Below are positions 32,642-41,980 of a DNA stretch of 64,000 nucleotides, one piece after another. Below the pieces are notes generated by a model. The model was not told the DNA's origin and made no database searches. It saw nothing but the letters and a program-made list of their open reading frames with translations. Source of the DNA: Inhella proteolytica (lineage in GTDB: Bacteria > Pseudomonadota > Gammaproteobacteria > Burkholderiales > Burkholderiaceae_C); contig NZ_JAEDAK010000015.1 in the NCBI RefSeq assembly GCF_016093275.1, forward strand, positions 1 to 64,000, in the 5' to 3' direction. Every line of letters starts with the position of its first letter. Within the stretch, counting starts at the first letter, position 1. A program made the position numbers and the translations under genes.

Positions 32642-33130
32642 ATGACGCCTGCGCTCAACAAAGCCCTTCCCGACATCGAGGCCCAAGCCACCGGCGGGCT
32701 CAAGTTCACGCAGCATAGCTTCGCAGGCCGGTTTGTCGTCCTGTATTTCTACCCCAAGGACAACACCCCCGGCTGCACCACCGAGGCCATGCAATTCCGC
32801 GATCACTACAAGGAATTCACGGCTTTGAACACCGTGGTGATCGGCGTGTCGCGCGACAACCTGATTTCGCACGCCAAGTTCAAGGAAACCTTGGGCCTGC
32901 CGTTCGAACTGGTGGCCGACACCGAAGAGAAGCTCTGCCACATGTTCGGCGTGGTGAAGAACAAGATCATGTACGGCAAGAAGGTCAAGGGCATCGAGCG
33001 CTCGACCTTCCTGATCGACCCCCAAGGCGTGTTGCGCGCCGAGTGGCGCGGCCTGAAGGTGGCCGGCCACGTGGAAGAGGTCATTGACGCCATCAAGACC
33101 CTGCAGGGCGCCACCAAGGCCGCTGCCTGA
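32642..33130 (+). CDS. bcp: thiol peroxidase of the Bcp/PrxQ peroxiredoxin family
   Basis: A 162-residue peroxiredoxin that reduces hydrogen and alkyl peroxides using thioredoxin. The active-site block is FYPKDNTPGCTTEAMQFRD, with the peroxidatic cysteine near residue 44. The cysteine five residues later that resolves the disulfide in E. coli Bcp is absent, and the only other cysteine is in KLCHMFG near residue 99, so the resolving partner differs from the standard atypical 2-Cys type. A strong terminator follows. The leader is unusually structured. Confidence 0.9.
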   Translation: MTPALNKALPDIEAQATGGLKFTQHSFAGRFVVLYFYPKDNTPGCTTEAMQFRDHYKEFTALNTVVIGVSRDNLISHAKFKETLGLPFELVADTEEKLCHMFGVVKNKIMYGKKVKGIERSTFLIDPQGVLRAEWRGLKVAGHVEEVIDAIKTLQGATKAAA

Positions 33131-33148
33131 GCCCTACCCGCTCCCCAG

Positions 33149-33174
33149 AAAGCCCGGCACTGCCGGGCTTTTTT
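33149..33174 (+). terminator. intrinsic terminator of bcp
   Basis: A GC stem AGCCCGGCA/TGCCGGGCT with a one-base centre is followed by a run of T residues, 18 bases after the bcp stop codon. It has the classical form of an intrinsic terminator. Confidence 0.9.
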
Positions 33175-33270
33175 ACGTCTGCGATCCGGGGACAAGTATC
33201 CAAACTACATCATCGCCACAACCTTTTGTTTCCAAATAGTCCAGGTCATCAGTAGGAACACGAGGCCATC

Positions 33271-33306
33271 TTGGCGCATCGAGTAGTCAAACTACAGATG
33301 CGCCAA
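33271..33306. promoter_or_regulatory. long inverted repeat upstream of the CGTase gene
   Basis: The perfect 10-bp arms TTGGCGCATC and GATGCGCCAA enclose a second five-base stem GTAGT-caa-ACTAC. It lies in the otherwise featureless 238-bp gap between the bcp terminator and the CGTase start, about 107 bases before the start codon. There is no T-run, so an operator for a sugar-responsive regulator is more likely than a terminator. No -10/-35 pair could be placed with confidence. Confidence 0.45.
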
Positions 33307-33412
33307 CACCTTGGTGGGCAGTCCAGGTGAAAGCAGTCGGCGCAGCTTCATCCACCCGACCGGCCCACCGACGCATCGCATGCGCGCAAGGCCGGCACAC
33401 CCCGGAACCGCC

Positions 33413-35542
33413 ATGCAGACCCCACAGCTTTCGCGCCTCGGCGCCCTTCTCCTCGCCTCGCTCGCCGCCACCGCCCTGGCCGCACCGGACACCCATGTGT
33501 CCAACAAGGCGAGCTTTGCCACCGACGTGATCTACCAGGTCGTCACCGACCGCTTCGTCGACGGCAATACCGCCAACAACCCCAGCGGCGCGGCCTTCAG
33601 CGCCGGCTGCACCCAGCTCAAGCTTTACTGCGGCGGGGATTGGCAGGGCCTGATCAACAAAATCAACGACGGCTACTTCACGACCCTGGGCATCACCGCC
33701 CTGTGGATCTCGCAGCCGGTCGAGAACATCTACGCCGTCATCAACTACAGCGGCACCAACAGCACCGCGTACCACGGCTACTGGGCGCGCGACTTCAAGA
33801 AGCCCGACCCGCGCTACGGCACGCTGACGGACTTCCAGAACCTCATCAGCGCGGCCCATGCCAAGGGCATCAAGGTCGTCATCGATTTCGCGCCCAACCA
33901 CAGCTCGCCAGCCTCGCAGACCGATGCCAGCTTTGCCGAGAACGGCCGCCTGTACGACAACGGCGCCCTGCTGGCCGGCTACTCGAACGACCCGAGCGGC
34001 TACTTCCACCACAACGGCGGCACCAGCTTCGCCAACCTGGAAGACGGCATCTACCGCAACCTGTTCGATCTGGCCGACATCGACCACAACAAGGCGGCGA
34101 TGGACCTGTACTTCAAGCAGGCCATCAAGGCCTGGCTGGACCTGGGCATCGACGGCATCCGCATGGACGCCGTCAAGCACATGCCCAAGGGCTGGCAGAA
34201 GAACTTCATGGCCGAGATCTACGCCTACAAGCCGGTGTTCACCTTCGGCGAGTGGTTCCTGAGCCCGGACGAGTCCGACCCCGCGTACCACGACTTCGCC
34301 AACACCAGCGGCATGAGCCTGCTGGACTTCCAGTTCGGGCAGCGCGTGCGCCAGGTGCTGCGCAACGGCAGCAAGACCATGCTGGACCTGGACGCCATGC
34401 TGGACGCCAGTGCCACCCAGTACCAGCAGCCGATCGACCAGGTCACCTTCATCGACAACCACGACATGGACCGCTTCCAGGTGGTTGGCGCCAGCGGCCG
34501 CAAGCTGGAACAGGCCCTGGCCCTGACGCTGACCTCGCGCGGCGTGCCGGCCATCTACTACGGCACCGAGCAGTACATGACGGGCAACGGCGACCCGAAC
34601 AACCGCGCCAAGATCGGCGCCTTCAACACCAGCAACACCGCCTTCAAGGTCATCCAGGCCTTGGCGCCGCTGCGCAAGAGCAACCCCGCCCTGGCCTATG
34701 GCAGCACGCAGGAGCGCTGGAAGAACAGCGACATCTACATCTACGAGCGCAAGTTCGGCAGCGCGGTGGTGCTGGTCGCCATCAACCGCAACCTCAGCAG
34801 CAGCGCCAGCATCAGCGGCCTGCTGACGGCGCTTCCCAACGGCAGCTTCACCGACAAGCTCGGCGGCCTGCTGAACGGCAACAGCATCAGCGTCAGCGCC
34901 GGGGCGGTGCCCACCTTCACGCTGGCCGCCGGCGCCGTGGCCGTGTGGGAATACAAGCCGGCCAGCTACGCCAGTCCCCTGTTGGGCCGCGTGGGTCCGA
35001 TGCTGGGCAAGCCCGGCAACACGGTCACCCTTGATGGCCGTGGCTTCGGCAGCACCAAGGGCACGGTGTACTTCGGCGCCAGCGCCGTCACCGGCGCCGA
35101 CATCCTCAGCTGGGAGGACAGCCAGATCAAGGTCAAAGTGCCTGCCGTGGCGGCCGGCAGCTATGCGGTCAAGGTGGCCCAAGCGGGGGGCGCCCAGTCG
35201 GGCAGCTACGCGGGCTTCCAGTTGCTGAGCGGCAGTCAGGTGTCGATGCGCTTCGTCGTCAACAACGCCAGCACCGCGCTCGGCGAGAACGTCTACCTGA
35301 CCGGCTCGGCCTTCGAGCTGAGCAACTGGAGCAGCAGCAACCCCGTGGGGGCCTGCTTCAACCAGATCATGCACAGCTACCCGAGCTGGTACTGCGATGT
35401 CAGCGTGCCGGCAAACACCACCCTGCAGTTCAAATTCATCAAGAAGAATGGCGGTGCGGTGACCTGGGAGGGCGGCAGCAACCACAGCGTGACCACCCCG
35501 GCCTCGGGCGCCGGCAAGGTGATCGTGAATTGGCAGCCTTGA
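33413..35542 (+). CDS. cyclodextrin glucanotransferase (GH13 with TIG and CBM20 domains)
   Basis: A 709-residue secreted enzyme that converts starch to cyclodextrins by transglycosylation. A 23-residue signal peptide ends ATALA before APDTHVSNK, the same mature start as Bacillus CGTases. The GH13 triad is D252 ([10 protein letters not shown]), E280 (TFGEWF) and D351 ([10 protein letters not shown]). F218 in NLFDLAD is the central aromatic residue that favours cyclisation. Domain C follows, then a TIG/IPT domain (about 520-605) and a starch-binding CBM20 (610-709) ending [11 protein letters not shown] and NWQP. The full A-E layout is present. No cyclodextrin uptake genes are nearby. A maltogenic amylase is the alternative. 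Confidence 0.9.
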   Translation: MQTPQLSRLGALLLASLAATALAAPDTHVSNKASFATDVIYQVVTDRFVDGNTANNPSGAAFSAGCTQLKLYCGGDWQGLINKINDGYFTTLGITALWISQPVENIYAVINYSGTNSTAYHGYWARDFKKPDPRYGTLTDFQNLISAAHAKGIKVVIDFAPNHSSPASQTDASFAENGRLYDNGALLAGYSNDPSGYFHHNGGTSFANLEDGIYRNLFDLADIDHNKAAMDLYFKQAIKAWLDLGIDGIRMDAVKHMPKGWQKNFMAEIYAYKPVFTFGEWFLSPDESDPAYHDFANTSGMSLLDFQFGQRVRQVLRNGSKTMLDLDAMLDASATQYQQPIDQVTFIDNHDMDRFQVVGASGRKLEQALALTLTSRGVPAIYYGTEQYMTGNGDPNNRAKIGAFNTSNTAFKVIQALAPLRKSNPALAYGSTQERWKNSDIYIYERKFGSAVVLVAINRNLSSSASISGLLTALPNGSFTDKLGGLLNGNSISVSAGAVPTFTLAAGAVAVWEYKPASYASPLLGRVGPMLGKPGNTVTLDGRGFGSTKGTVYFGASAVTGADILSWEDSQIKVKVPAVAAGSYAVKVAQAGGAQSGSYAGFQLLSGSQVSMRFVVNNASTALGENVYLTGSAFELSNWSSSNPVGACFNQIMHSYPSWYCDVSVPANTTLQFKFIKKNGGAVTWEGGSNHSVTTPASGAGKVIVNWQP

Positions 35543-35613
35543 CACCGAAGCCTTGCGGCCCGCGCCGCTGTGCATAATCAATTCGTGCCCAGCGAAATCG
35601 CCGCATCCCACGA

Positions 35614-35640
35614 AGCCGCCCGGCCCCGGGCGGCTTTTTT
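35614..35640 (+). terminator. intrinsic terminator between CGTase and phoH
   Basis: A perfect ten-base-pair stem AGCCGCCCGG-cc-CCGGGCGGCT runs into six T residues, 72 bases after the CGTase stop. It is only 24 bases before the PhoH start, so phoH must either be transcribed from a promoter overlapping this hairpin or read through it. Confidence 0.85.
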
Positions 35641-35663
35641 GTTTCCGTAGCCGTAGCCCACCG

Positions 35664-37286
35664 ATGCCACTGCCCAAACCGCCTGCCAAGAAAGCCGATC
35701 GCGTTCCCCCCAGTGCCCTGGCCACGGACTTGAAACCAGGCGCCAGCCCCAAGCCCAAAGCGGCGGCCAAACGCCCCAAGACCCCAGCGGTGCTCAGCGT
35801 GGCCGCGCCGCCTCCCGCCCTCGCCCCGATGGCCGCGGCGGTGCAGGAGCCCCCGAAGCGCAAGCGCAGCGCCCCCAAGCCCGGCGAGAAGCCCAAGCTC
35901 TTCGTGCTCGACACGAACGTGCTGATGCACGACCCGATGTCGCTCTACCGCTTCGAGGAGCACGACATCTTCCTGCCCCTGATGACGCTGGAGGAACTGG
36001 ACGGTCACAAGAAGGGCATGAGCGAAGTGGCGCGCAATGTGCGCCAGGTCAGCCGCGAACTGGACGTGCTGGCCGCCTCCCTGCAGACCCAGACCCTGGA
36101 GGAAATGGCCAAGGGCCTGCCACTGGACCACAGTGGCCACCGCGAGGCCGGCGGCCGTCTGTTCTTCCAGACCGAGGTGCTGAACACCGCCCAGCCCCTG
36201 GGCCTGCCGCAGGGCAAGGCGGACAACCAGATCCTCGCCGTGGTGCAGGCGCTGAAGGAGCGCCACCCCGGGCGTGACGTGGTGCTGGTGTCCAAGGACA
36301 TCAACATGCGCATCAAGGCCCGTGCCCTGGGCCTGCCGGCGGAGGACTACCGCAATGACAAGGCGCTGGAAGACAGCGACCTGCTCTACACCGGCGTGCA
36401 GCAACTGACCGCCGACTTCTGGGAGCGCCATGGCAAGACCATGGAGAGCTGGACCCAGGGCAGCCACACGAACTACCGCATCTCGGGCCCGCTGGTGCCC
36501 TCGCTGCTGATCAACGAGATGCTCTACCTGGAAGCGCCCGGCGAGGCACCGCTGCACGCGCGCGTCACCGAGATCACCGGCAAGCACGCGGTGCTGCGCA
36601 CGCTGAAGGACTACACCAACCCGAAGAACGCCGTCTGGGGCATTGCGGCGCGCAACCGCGAGCAGAACTTCGCCCTGAACCTGCTGATGGACCCCGAGGT
36701 CGATCTGGTGACGCTGACCGGCACGGCCGGTACCGGCAAGACCCTGCTGACCCTGGCGGCCGGCCTGGCCCAGGTGCTGGACGAGCGCCGCTACTCGGAA
36801 ATCATCGTCACCCGCGTGACGGTGCCGGTGGGCGAGGACATCGGCTTCCTGCCCGGCACCGAAGAGGAAAAGATGAACCCCTGGATGGGCGCGCTGGACG
36901 ACAACCTGGAGGTGCTGACGCGCGGCGATGGCGCCGCCGGCGACTGGGGCCGTGCTGCCACGCAGGACCTGATGCGCTCCAAGGTGCGCATCAAGAGCCT
37001 GAACTTCATGCGCGGGCGCACCTTCCTGAACAAGTTCGTCATCATCGACGAGGCCCAGAACCTCACGCCCAAGCAGATGAAAACCCTGCTGACCCGCGCC
37101 GGCCCGGGTACCAAGATGATCTGCCTGGGCAATCTGGCGCAGATCGACACGCCCTACCTGACCGAAGGCAGCTCCGGCCTGACCTTCTGCGTGGACCGCT
37201 TCAAGGGCTGGGCGCACAGCGGCCACATCACGCTGGCGCGGGGTGAGCGCTCCCGGCTGGCGGACTTCGCCTCCGAAGTGCTCTGA
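35664..37286 (+). CDS. PIN-PhoH family ATPase/ribonuclease protein (PhoH2-like)
   Basis: A 540-residue fusion. A basic proline/alanine-rich N-terminus (1-75) leads into a PIN ribonuclease domain (about 78-230, opening LFVLDTNVLMHDP, with later acidic residues near VLVSKDINMRIKA). The C-terminal PhoH P-loop domain has Walker A GTAGTGKTLLT near 355 and Walker B FVIIDEAQN near 458. The family is thought to unwind and cleave RNA. It lies between terminators, so it appears to be a single-gene unit. Confidence 0.9.
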   Translation: MPLPKPPAKKADRVPPSALATDLKPGASPKPKAAAKRPKTPAVLSVAAPPPALAPMAAAVQEPPKRKRSAPKPGEKPKLFVLDTNVLMHDPMSLYRFEEHDIFLPLMTLEELDGHKKGMSEVARNVRQVSRELDVLAASLQTQTLEEMAKGLPLDHSGHREAGGRLFFQTEVLNTAQPLGLPQGKADNQILAVVQALKERHPGRDVVLVSKDINMRIKARALGLPAEDYRNDKALEDSDLLYTGVQQLTADFWERHGKTMESWTQGSHTNYRISGPLVPSLLINEMLYLEAPGEAPLHARVTEITGKHAVLRTLKDYTNPKNAVWGIAARNREQNFALNLLMDPEVDLVTLTGTAGTGKTLLTLAAGLAQVLDERRYSEIIVTRVTVPVGEDIGFLPGTEEEKMNPWMGALDDNLEVLTRGDGAAGDWGRAATQDLMRSKVRIKSLNFMRGRTFLNKFVIIDEAQNLTPKQMKTLLTRAGPGTKMICLGNLAQIDTPYLTEGSSGLTFCVDRFKGWAHSGHITLARGERSRLADFASEVL

Positions 37287-37304
37287 ACTGCTGCAGCACC
37301 AACG

Positions 37305-37335
37305 CAAAGGGCGCCCGCGGGCGCCCTTTGTCTTG
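37305..37335. terminator. bidirectional terminator between phoH and a PEP-CTERM gene
   Basis: A 26-bp perfect palindrome (CAAAGGGCGCCCG and its complement, 37305-37330) has short T-rich flanks on the plus side. It stands between two convergent genes and can serve both. Confidence 0.75.
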
Positions 37336-37346
37336 GGGAAGAAGCC

Positions 37347-37958
37347 TCAGGCGCGGCGGCGGCGTGTGAAGCCCAGGCCCAGCAGGCCGGCACCGAAGAG
37401 GGCCAGCGAAGCCGGCTCAGGCACGGCCTGCACCAGACTGACGTTGTCCAGCGAGCCGCCCAGCGAATCGTTGCGGCCCACGCTGGCAAAGCCCAGGGTG
37501 TTCAGCCCTTGCTGGGCCGTCACTTCGAAGTGGTACTCGACCCACTGGTGGGCATTCAGGCCCAAGCCGTTGGCGGTCAGGACCGAGAGCACCTGGCCGT
37601 TCCACAGCACCTGCAGGCCATTGCTGTCAGCCGCCACGCCGGCGCGCGGCGAGTACCAGAAGCTCAGCTCGTACTCGGCGCCGGGCGTGAGGTTGGTCAG
37701 GCTCTGGCTCATGGCGCTGTTGCCGTAGCTGTCCAGCTCGATGTAGTTCTGCCCTTCCTTGGCGGCACCGGCGACGTTTCGGCGCACCTCGATGCCCGAG
37801 CCGCTGACCAGATTCCAGCCTTCGAGCGAGCCGTACACCTGCCACTGGCCATTGGTCAGCTTGGTGGACTCAAAACCGCCGTTCGTCAGGACGTTGACGG
37901 GACCGGCAGTCGCCGCCAGGGGCAGCACGAGGGCGAGAGAGGCAAGGAGTTGGCGCAT
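37347..37958 (-). CDS. PEP-CTERM sorting domain protein
   Basis: A 203-residue exported protein. The signal peptide is MRQLLASLALVLPLAATAG. The body resembles a beta-sandwich carbohydrate-binding fold (NVLTNGGFESTKLTNGQW, GWNLVSGSGIEVRR, LSFWYSPRAG), as in DUF642-like or NPCBM-like proteins. The C-terminus has the PEP-CTERM anchor VPEPASLALFGAGLLGLGFTRRRRA. An exosortase elsewhere would process it. It is the second of three such proteins in this window; the bodies are unrelated by eye. Confidence 0.85.
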   Translation of the reverse strand: MRQLLASLALVLPLAATAGPVNVLTNGGFESTKLTNGQWQVYGSLEGWNLVSGSGIEVRRNVAGAAKEGQNYIELDSYGNSAMSQSLTNLTPGAEYELSFWYSPRAGVAADSNGLQVLWNGQVLSVLTANGLGLNAHQWVEYHFEVTAQQGLNTLGFASVGRNDSLGGSLDNVSLVQAVPEPASLALFGAGLLGLGFTRRRRA

Positions 37959-38088
37959 GGGATGGGGAGGAAGGCAGCCCGGACGGGCGAAAACGCGCGA
38001 CTCTGCCTGCTCAGCCCCACCTCCCGGCGTGCACCTTTCACGGCCCGAACCAGCGTGCCGAGTCAGGTCGCACGCGGCGTGAATCCCG

Positions 38089-39990
38089 TCACGCCGGCTT
38101 CAGGCGCTCCGCCAGGGCCTGTAGCGTGGCCGCATCTTCCAGGGTGGAGAGATCGCCCAGCTCGCGCCCCTCGCACAGCGCCTGCATGGCGCGGCGCAGC
38201 AGCTTGCCCGAGCGCGTCTTCGGCAAGGCCTGCACCACCAGCACGCGCGCCGGGCGTGCCACGGCGCCGAGTTGCTCGTTGACGCGCTGCATCACCGCGG
38301 CGGCCAGTGCGTCCTCGGGCATGGCCTGCTTGGGCACGACGAAGGCCACCGCCACCTGGCCCTTGAGCTCATCGGCCACGCCCACCACCGCCACCTCGGC
38401 CACCTCGGCCACCGAGGCGATGCTTTCCTCGATCTCGCGCGTGCCCAGGCGGTGGCCGGCCACATTGATGACGTCGTCACTGCGGCCAAGGATGAAGGTG
38501 TAGCCGTCGGCATCGCGCGTGGCGACATCGAAGGTGGAGTAGAGCTGGCGGCCCGGGATGCTGGACCAATAGGTCTTGACGAAGCGCTCGTCATCGCCCC
38601 ACACGGTTTGCAAGCAGCCTGGCGGCAGCGGGTAGTCCAGCGCCAGCACGCCCTTCTGGTTCGGGCCTTCCAGCGTGGCGCCGGTTTCCGGGTCCACCAG
38701 CAGGGCGTGGTAGCCGTACATGGGCAGGCCGGGTGAGCCCAGGCGCTCATGCATGGGCGCCACACCGCGCGCCAGGGTCAGGATGGGCCAGCCGGTTTCG
38801 GTCTGCCAGTAGTTGTCCACCACCGGCTTGTTGAGTGCATCGCGGATCCAGCGCGCAGTGGGTTCGTCGAGCGGCTCGCCGGCCAGAAAGAGCGCGCGCA
38901 GCGAGGACAGATCGCTCTGCGTCAGGTAGCTCGGGTCGGCCTTGCGCAGCACGCGCACCGCGGTGGGGGCGCTGAACATCACCCTCACCTGGTACTTCTG
39001 CACCAGGCGCCACCAGATGCCCGGGTCGGGCCGCACCGGTGTGCCCTCCACCATCAGCGTGGCCATGCCAGCGATCAGCGGGCCGTAGACGATGTAGCTG
39101 TGGCCGACTACCCAGCCGATGTCGCTGGTAGAGAAGAAGGTCTCGCCCGGCTGGCCGTCGAAGATGTGGCGGATGCTGGCCGCCAGCGCCACCGCGTAGC
39201 CGCCCACATCGCGCTGCACGCCCTTGGGCCGGCCGGTGGTGCCGCTGGTGTAGAGCGTGTAGCTGACCTCGTTCGACTCCAGCCATTCGCAGGGCACGCG
39301 CTGGCCCCGCACGGCCTCGCGCTCGCTGGCGTAGATGAAGTCCCGGCCCGCCTGCGGCTGCAGCGGCACCAGGCCGCGATCGATCCACAGCACCTGCTCG
39401 ACCTTGTGTTGACTCAGGCGCAGCGCCTCTTCCAGCAGCGGCTGGTAGGGCTGCAGCTTGCCGGCGCGGCTGCCGGCGTCGCAGCTGACGATGAGCTTGG
39501 GGCTGCAGTCCTCGATGCGCCCCGCCAGGCTGTGGCTGGCAAAGCCGCCGAACACCACCGAGTGGATGGCACCGATGCGCGCGCAGGCCAGCATGGCAAA
39601 GGCGGCCTCCGGCACCATCGGGCAGTAAATCAGCACGCGGTCGCCGCGGCCCACGCCGCGCCGCTTCAGCATCGCCGCCGCGGCTTCAACCTCCTGCTGC
39701 AGCTCGGCGAAATTCCACTCGCGCTCCTGATCGACCTCGGTCGAGACCCAGATCAGCGCGCGCCGCTCGGGGTGGGCGGCGGCGTGCCGGTCCACCGCGT
39801 TGTGGCAGAGGTTGGTGCGGCCACCCACAAACCAGCGCGCAAAGGGCGGCTTGCTCGCATCGAGCACCTGGCTCCAGGGCTCTTGCCAATCGATCAGGGC
39901 CGCCTGCTCGGCCCAGAAGGCCTCGGGCTCGCGCAGCGAACGGGCGTGAAACTCGGCGTAACGGCCGGTCGGGTCGGCGGCGGTGGGCAT
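38089..39990 (-). CDS. prpE: propionate--CoA ligase
   Basis: A 633-residue AMP-forming acyl-CoA synthetase that activates propionate (or acetate). The adenylate-forming motif is YTLYTSGTTGRPKGVQRD near residue 255, followed by NYWQTETGWP and the hinge YSTFDVATRDADGYTFILGRSDDVINVAGHR. The C-terminal catalytic lysine is in PKTRSGKLLRR. The length and the VDRHAAAHPERRALIW region suit PrpE better than AcsA. The ATG at 39990 has an AGGAG ribosome site and is preferred over the upstream ATG at 40020. No other methylcitrate genes are adjacent. Confidence 0.85.
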   Translation of the reverse strand: MPTAADPTGRYAEFHARSLREPEAFWAEQAALIDWQEPWSQVLDASKPPFARWFVGGRTNLCHNAVDRHAAAHPERRALIWVSTEVDQEREWNFAELQQEVEAAAAMLKRRGVGRGDRVLIYCPMVPEAAFAMLACARIGAIHSVVFGGFASHSLAGRIEDCSPKLIVSCDAGSRAGKLQPYQPLLEEALRLSQHKVEQVLWIDRGLVPLQPQAGRDFIYASEREAVRGQRVPCEWLESNEVSYTLYTSGTTGRPKGVQRDVGGYAVALAASIRHIFDGQPGETFFSTSDIGWVVGHSYIVYGPLIAGMATLMVEGTPVRPDPGIWWRLVQKYQVRVMFSAPTAVRVLRKADPSYLTQSDLSSLRALFLAGEPLDEPTARWIRDALNKPVVDNYWQTETGWPILTLARGVAPMHERLGSPGLPMYGYHALLVDPETGATLEGPNQKGVLALDYPLPPGCLQTVWGDDERFVKTYWSSIPGRQLYSTFDVATRDADGYTFILGRSDDVINVAGHRLGTREIEESIASVAEVAEVAVVGVADELKGQVAVAFVVPKQAMPEDALAAAVMQRVNEQLGAVARPARVLVVQALPKTRSGKLLRRAMQALCEGRELGDLSTLEDAATLQALAERLKPA

Positions 39991-40102
39991 GGGCACTCTC
40001 CTGGCTGCAAACACTGTCATTAGAGGCCGTTGGCGCTGACAAGAGCCTGACCGCCCCCGGACTTACCGCATGCCGACAAACCCGCTGAATCTGTCGAAAA
40101 TC

Positions 40103-40131
40103 TTGACACCCGGCCACCCCGGCCGGCAAAC
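40103..40131 (+). promoter_or_regulatory. weak candidate promoter of the NlpC/P60 gene
   Basis: The 217-bp gap between prpE and the NlpC/P60 gene contains a consensus -35 TTGACA (40103-40108). The hexamer 17 bp downstream, GCAAAC, is a poor -10. Short GC hairpins around 40109-40125 and 40163-40185 are also visible. Nothing else is recognisable in the gap. Confidence 0.3.
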
Positions 40132-40237
40132 TCCGCCGCTTTTCGGGGGATCCCGTCCCCCACGAAGCCGGGTTCGCACGAGCCCGGACCCGCCCCCGGC
40201 GACGGCCGGGCCTCGGATCCAACCCACCCTGTTGCGG

Positions 40238-40852
40238 ATGCGTCTACGCCCTGCCCTGGCGATCACCTTGCTTTGCGCCGCTCTGGCTGCGCAAGCCTCG
40301 CCCACGGCCGGCCCTCCGCATCCCGACGCCGCCCCCACGCCGGCCACCGCTGCCAGCGCCCCGCGCGGCGCGGCGATCGAGCGCTTCCTGGCTCAGCAGG
40401 GCTGGATGGGCCCGCCGGGCGAAGGCGGCGAAACCAGCCACTGGCTGGGCCAGGCCCGAGAAGGCGCCACCGGCATGGTGCGGGCCGCCATGGGCTTCCT
40501 GGGCGTGCCTTACCGCCGCGGCGGCAACACGGCCGCCCAGGGTTTCGATTGCAGCGGCTTCACCCGCTACGTATTCGAGCGCAGCCTGGGCCTGGTGCTG
40601 CCGCGCCGGGCCGACGAGCAGGCGCGCCTGACCGACCTGCTCAGCATCCGCAAGGACGAACTGCGCCCCGGCGACCTCGTGTTCTTCAACACCATGCGCG
40701 CCACCTTCTCGCATGTGGGCATCTATGTGGGCGAGGGCAAGTTCATCCATGCCCCGCGCGCGGGTGCCGTGGTGCGCGTGGAAGACATGCGCGACAGCTA
40801 CTGGGAGCGCCGCTTCACCGGCGCCCGCCGCGCGCCCACGGCCACGAACTGA
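40238..40852 (+). CDS. NlpC/P60 (C40) peptidoglycan endopeptidase
   Basis: A 204-residue secreted cell-wall hydrolase. The signal peptide is MRLRPALAITLLCAALAAQA. The catalytic cysteine is C105 in QGFDCSGFTRYVF, with H159 in FSHVGIYVG and H171 in FIHAPRAG completing the papain-like site. It is expected to cut gamma-D-Glu-mDAP or a similar stem-peptide bond in the periplasm. The start at 40238 gives a clean signal peptide; in-frame ATGs upstream would spoil it. Confidence 0.88.
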   Translation: MRLRPALAITLLCAALAAQASPTAGPPHPDAAPTPATAASAPRGAAIERFLAQQGWMGPPGEGGETSHWLGQAREGATGMVRAAMGFLGVPYRRGGNTAAQGFDCSGFTRYVFERSLGLVLPRRADEQARLTDLLSIRKDELRPGDLVFFNTMRATFSHVGIYVGEGKFIHAPRAGAVVRVEDMRDSYWERRFTGARRAPTATN

Positions 40853-40900
40853 CCCTGCGCAAGCTGCGGGCCTGAGGGCTCCGCCACAATCGCCGGCGTC

Positions 40901-41980
40901 ATGCATGAGACGCGCATTCCGCTGCACCTGCTGCGCCGGCTTCCCCCCGAGCCCACGCCGCGCCCCCACGACCGCCTGGGCCGGCCGCTGCGTGATCTGC
41001 GCATCTCGGTCACCGACCGCTGCAACTTCCGCTGCAGCTACTGCATGCCCAAGGAAATCTTCGGCCCCGGCTACCGCTTCCTGCCGCAGCCCGAGCTGCT
41101 GAGCTTCGAGGAAATCACCCGCGCGGCGCGCGCCTTCGTGGCCCTGGGCGTGGAGAAGATCCGCCTGACCGGGGGCGAGCCTCTGATGCGGCGCGAGCTG
41201 CACCAACTGGTGGCCCAGCTGGCCGCGCTGCGCACGCCCGAGGGCCGGCCGCTGGATCTGACCCTGACCACCAACGGCGCCCTGCTGGCCCGCCAAGCCC
41301 AGGCACTGCGCGATGCCGGGCTGCAGCGCCTCACGGTGAGCCTGGACGCGCTGGACGACGCGCTGTTCCGCCGCATGAACGATGTCGACTTCCCGGTCGA
41401 CCTGGTACTGGAGGGCATTGCCAGCGCGCAGGCCCTGGGCTTTGCGCCGATCAAGATCAATATGGTGGTGCAGCGCGGCGTGAACGACCACGAGGTGCTG
41501 CGCCTGGCTGAGCATTTCCGCGGCAGCGGCATGGTGCTGCGCTTCATCGAGTTCATGGACGTGGGCTGCAGCAATGGCTGGCGCATGGACCAGGTGGTGC
41601 CCAGCCGCGAGCTGCAGCAGCTGGTGCACGCGCGCTGGCCGCTGCGCGCGCTCGACCCCTGCCAGCCCGGCGAAACCGCCGAGCGTTGGGCCTACGAGGA
41701 CGGCGCCGGCGAGATCGGCTTCATCTCCAGCGTGACGCAGGCCTTCTGCGGCGATTGCAACCGCGCGCGCCTGTCCACCGACGGCCGCGTCTTCCACTGC
41801 CTGTTTGCCCACCAGGGCCACGACCTGCGCCATCTGCTGCGCGATGGCGCCAGCGACGACGCGGTGCTGCAGGGCGTCATCGCCGCGTATTGGCAGCGCC
41901 GGGCCGACCGCTACTCGCAGCTGCGCGGCGAAGGCGTGAGCGGCCTGCCGCGCGTGGAGATGCACTTCATTGGTGGCTGA
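40901..41980 (+). CDS. moaA: GTP 3',8-cyclase (molybdenum cofactor biosynthesis protein A)
   Basis: A 359-residue radical SAM enzyme for the first step of molybdopterin synthesis, GTP to 3',8-cyclo-GTP. The N-terminal cluster motif is [12 protein letters not shown] (residues 40-51), LTGGEPLMR follows, and the C-terminal second cluster is [10 protein letters not shown] with a further cysteine in VFHCLF. An N-terminal extension of about 30 residues precedes the core. Here the canonical C-terminal GG dipeptide is present (HFIGG). It overlaps mobA, so the two cofactor genes are coupled. Confidence 0.95.
   Translation: MHETRIPLHLLRRLPPEPTPRPHDRLGRPLRDLRISVTDRCNFRCSYCMPKEIFGPGYRFLPQPELLSFEEITRAARAFVALGVEKIRLTGGEPLMRRELHQLVAQLAALRTPEGRPLDLTLTTNGALLARQAQALRDAGLQRLTVSLDALDDALFRRMNDVDFPVDLVLEGIASAQALGFAPIKINMVVQRGVNDHEVLRLAEHFRGSGMVLRFIEFMDVGCSNGWRMDQVVPSRELQQLVHARWPLRALDPCQPGETAERWAYEDGAGEIGFISSVTQAFCGDCNRARLSTDGRVFHCLFAHQGHDLRHLLRDGASDDAVLQGVIAAYWQRRADRYSQLRGEGVSGLPRVEMHFIGG

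Noticed and set aside
35573-35578. CATAAT as a -10 box for phoH
   Set aside because: No -35 hexamer at 16-18 bp upstream, and a strong terminator lies between it and the gene.
33287-37307. Long minus-strand open frames opposite the CGTase and phoH genes
   Set aside because: Same codon-bias shadow effect; the plus strand carries well-conserved catalytic motifs throughout.
38076-38095. Hairpin GGCGTGA/TCACGCC at the end of prpE as a terminator
   Set aside because: It overlaps the stop codon, has only seven base pairs and no T-run.
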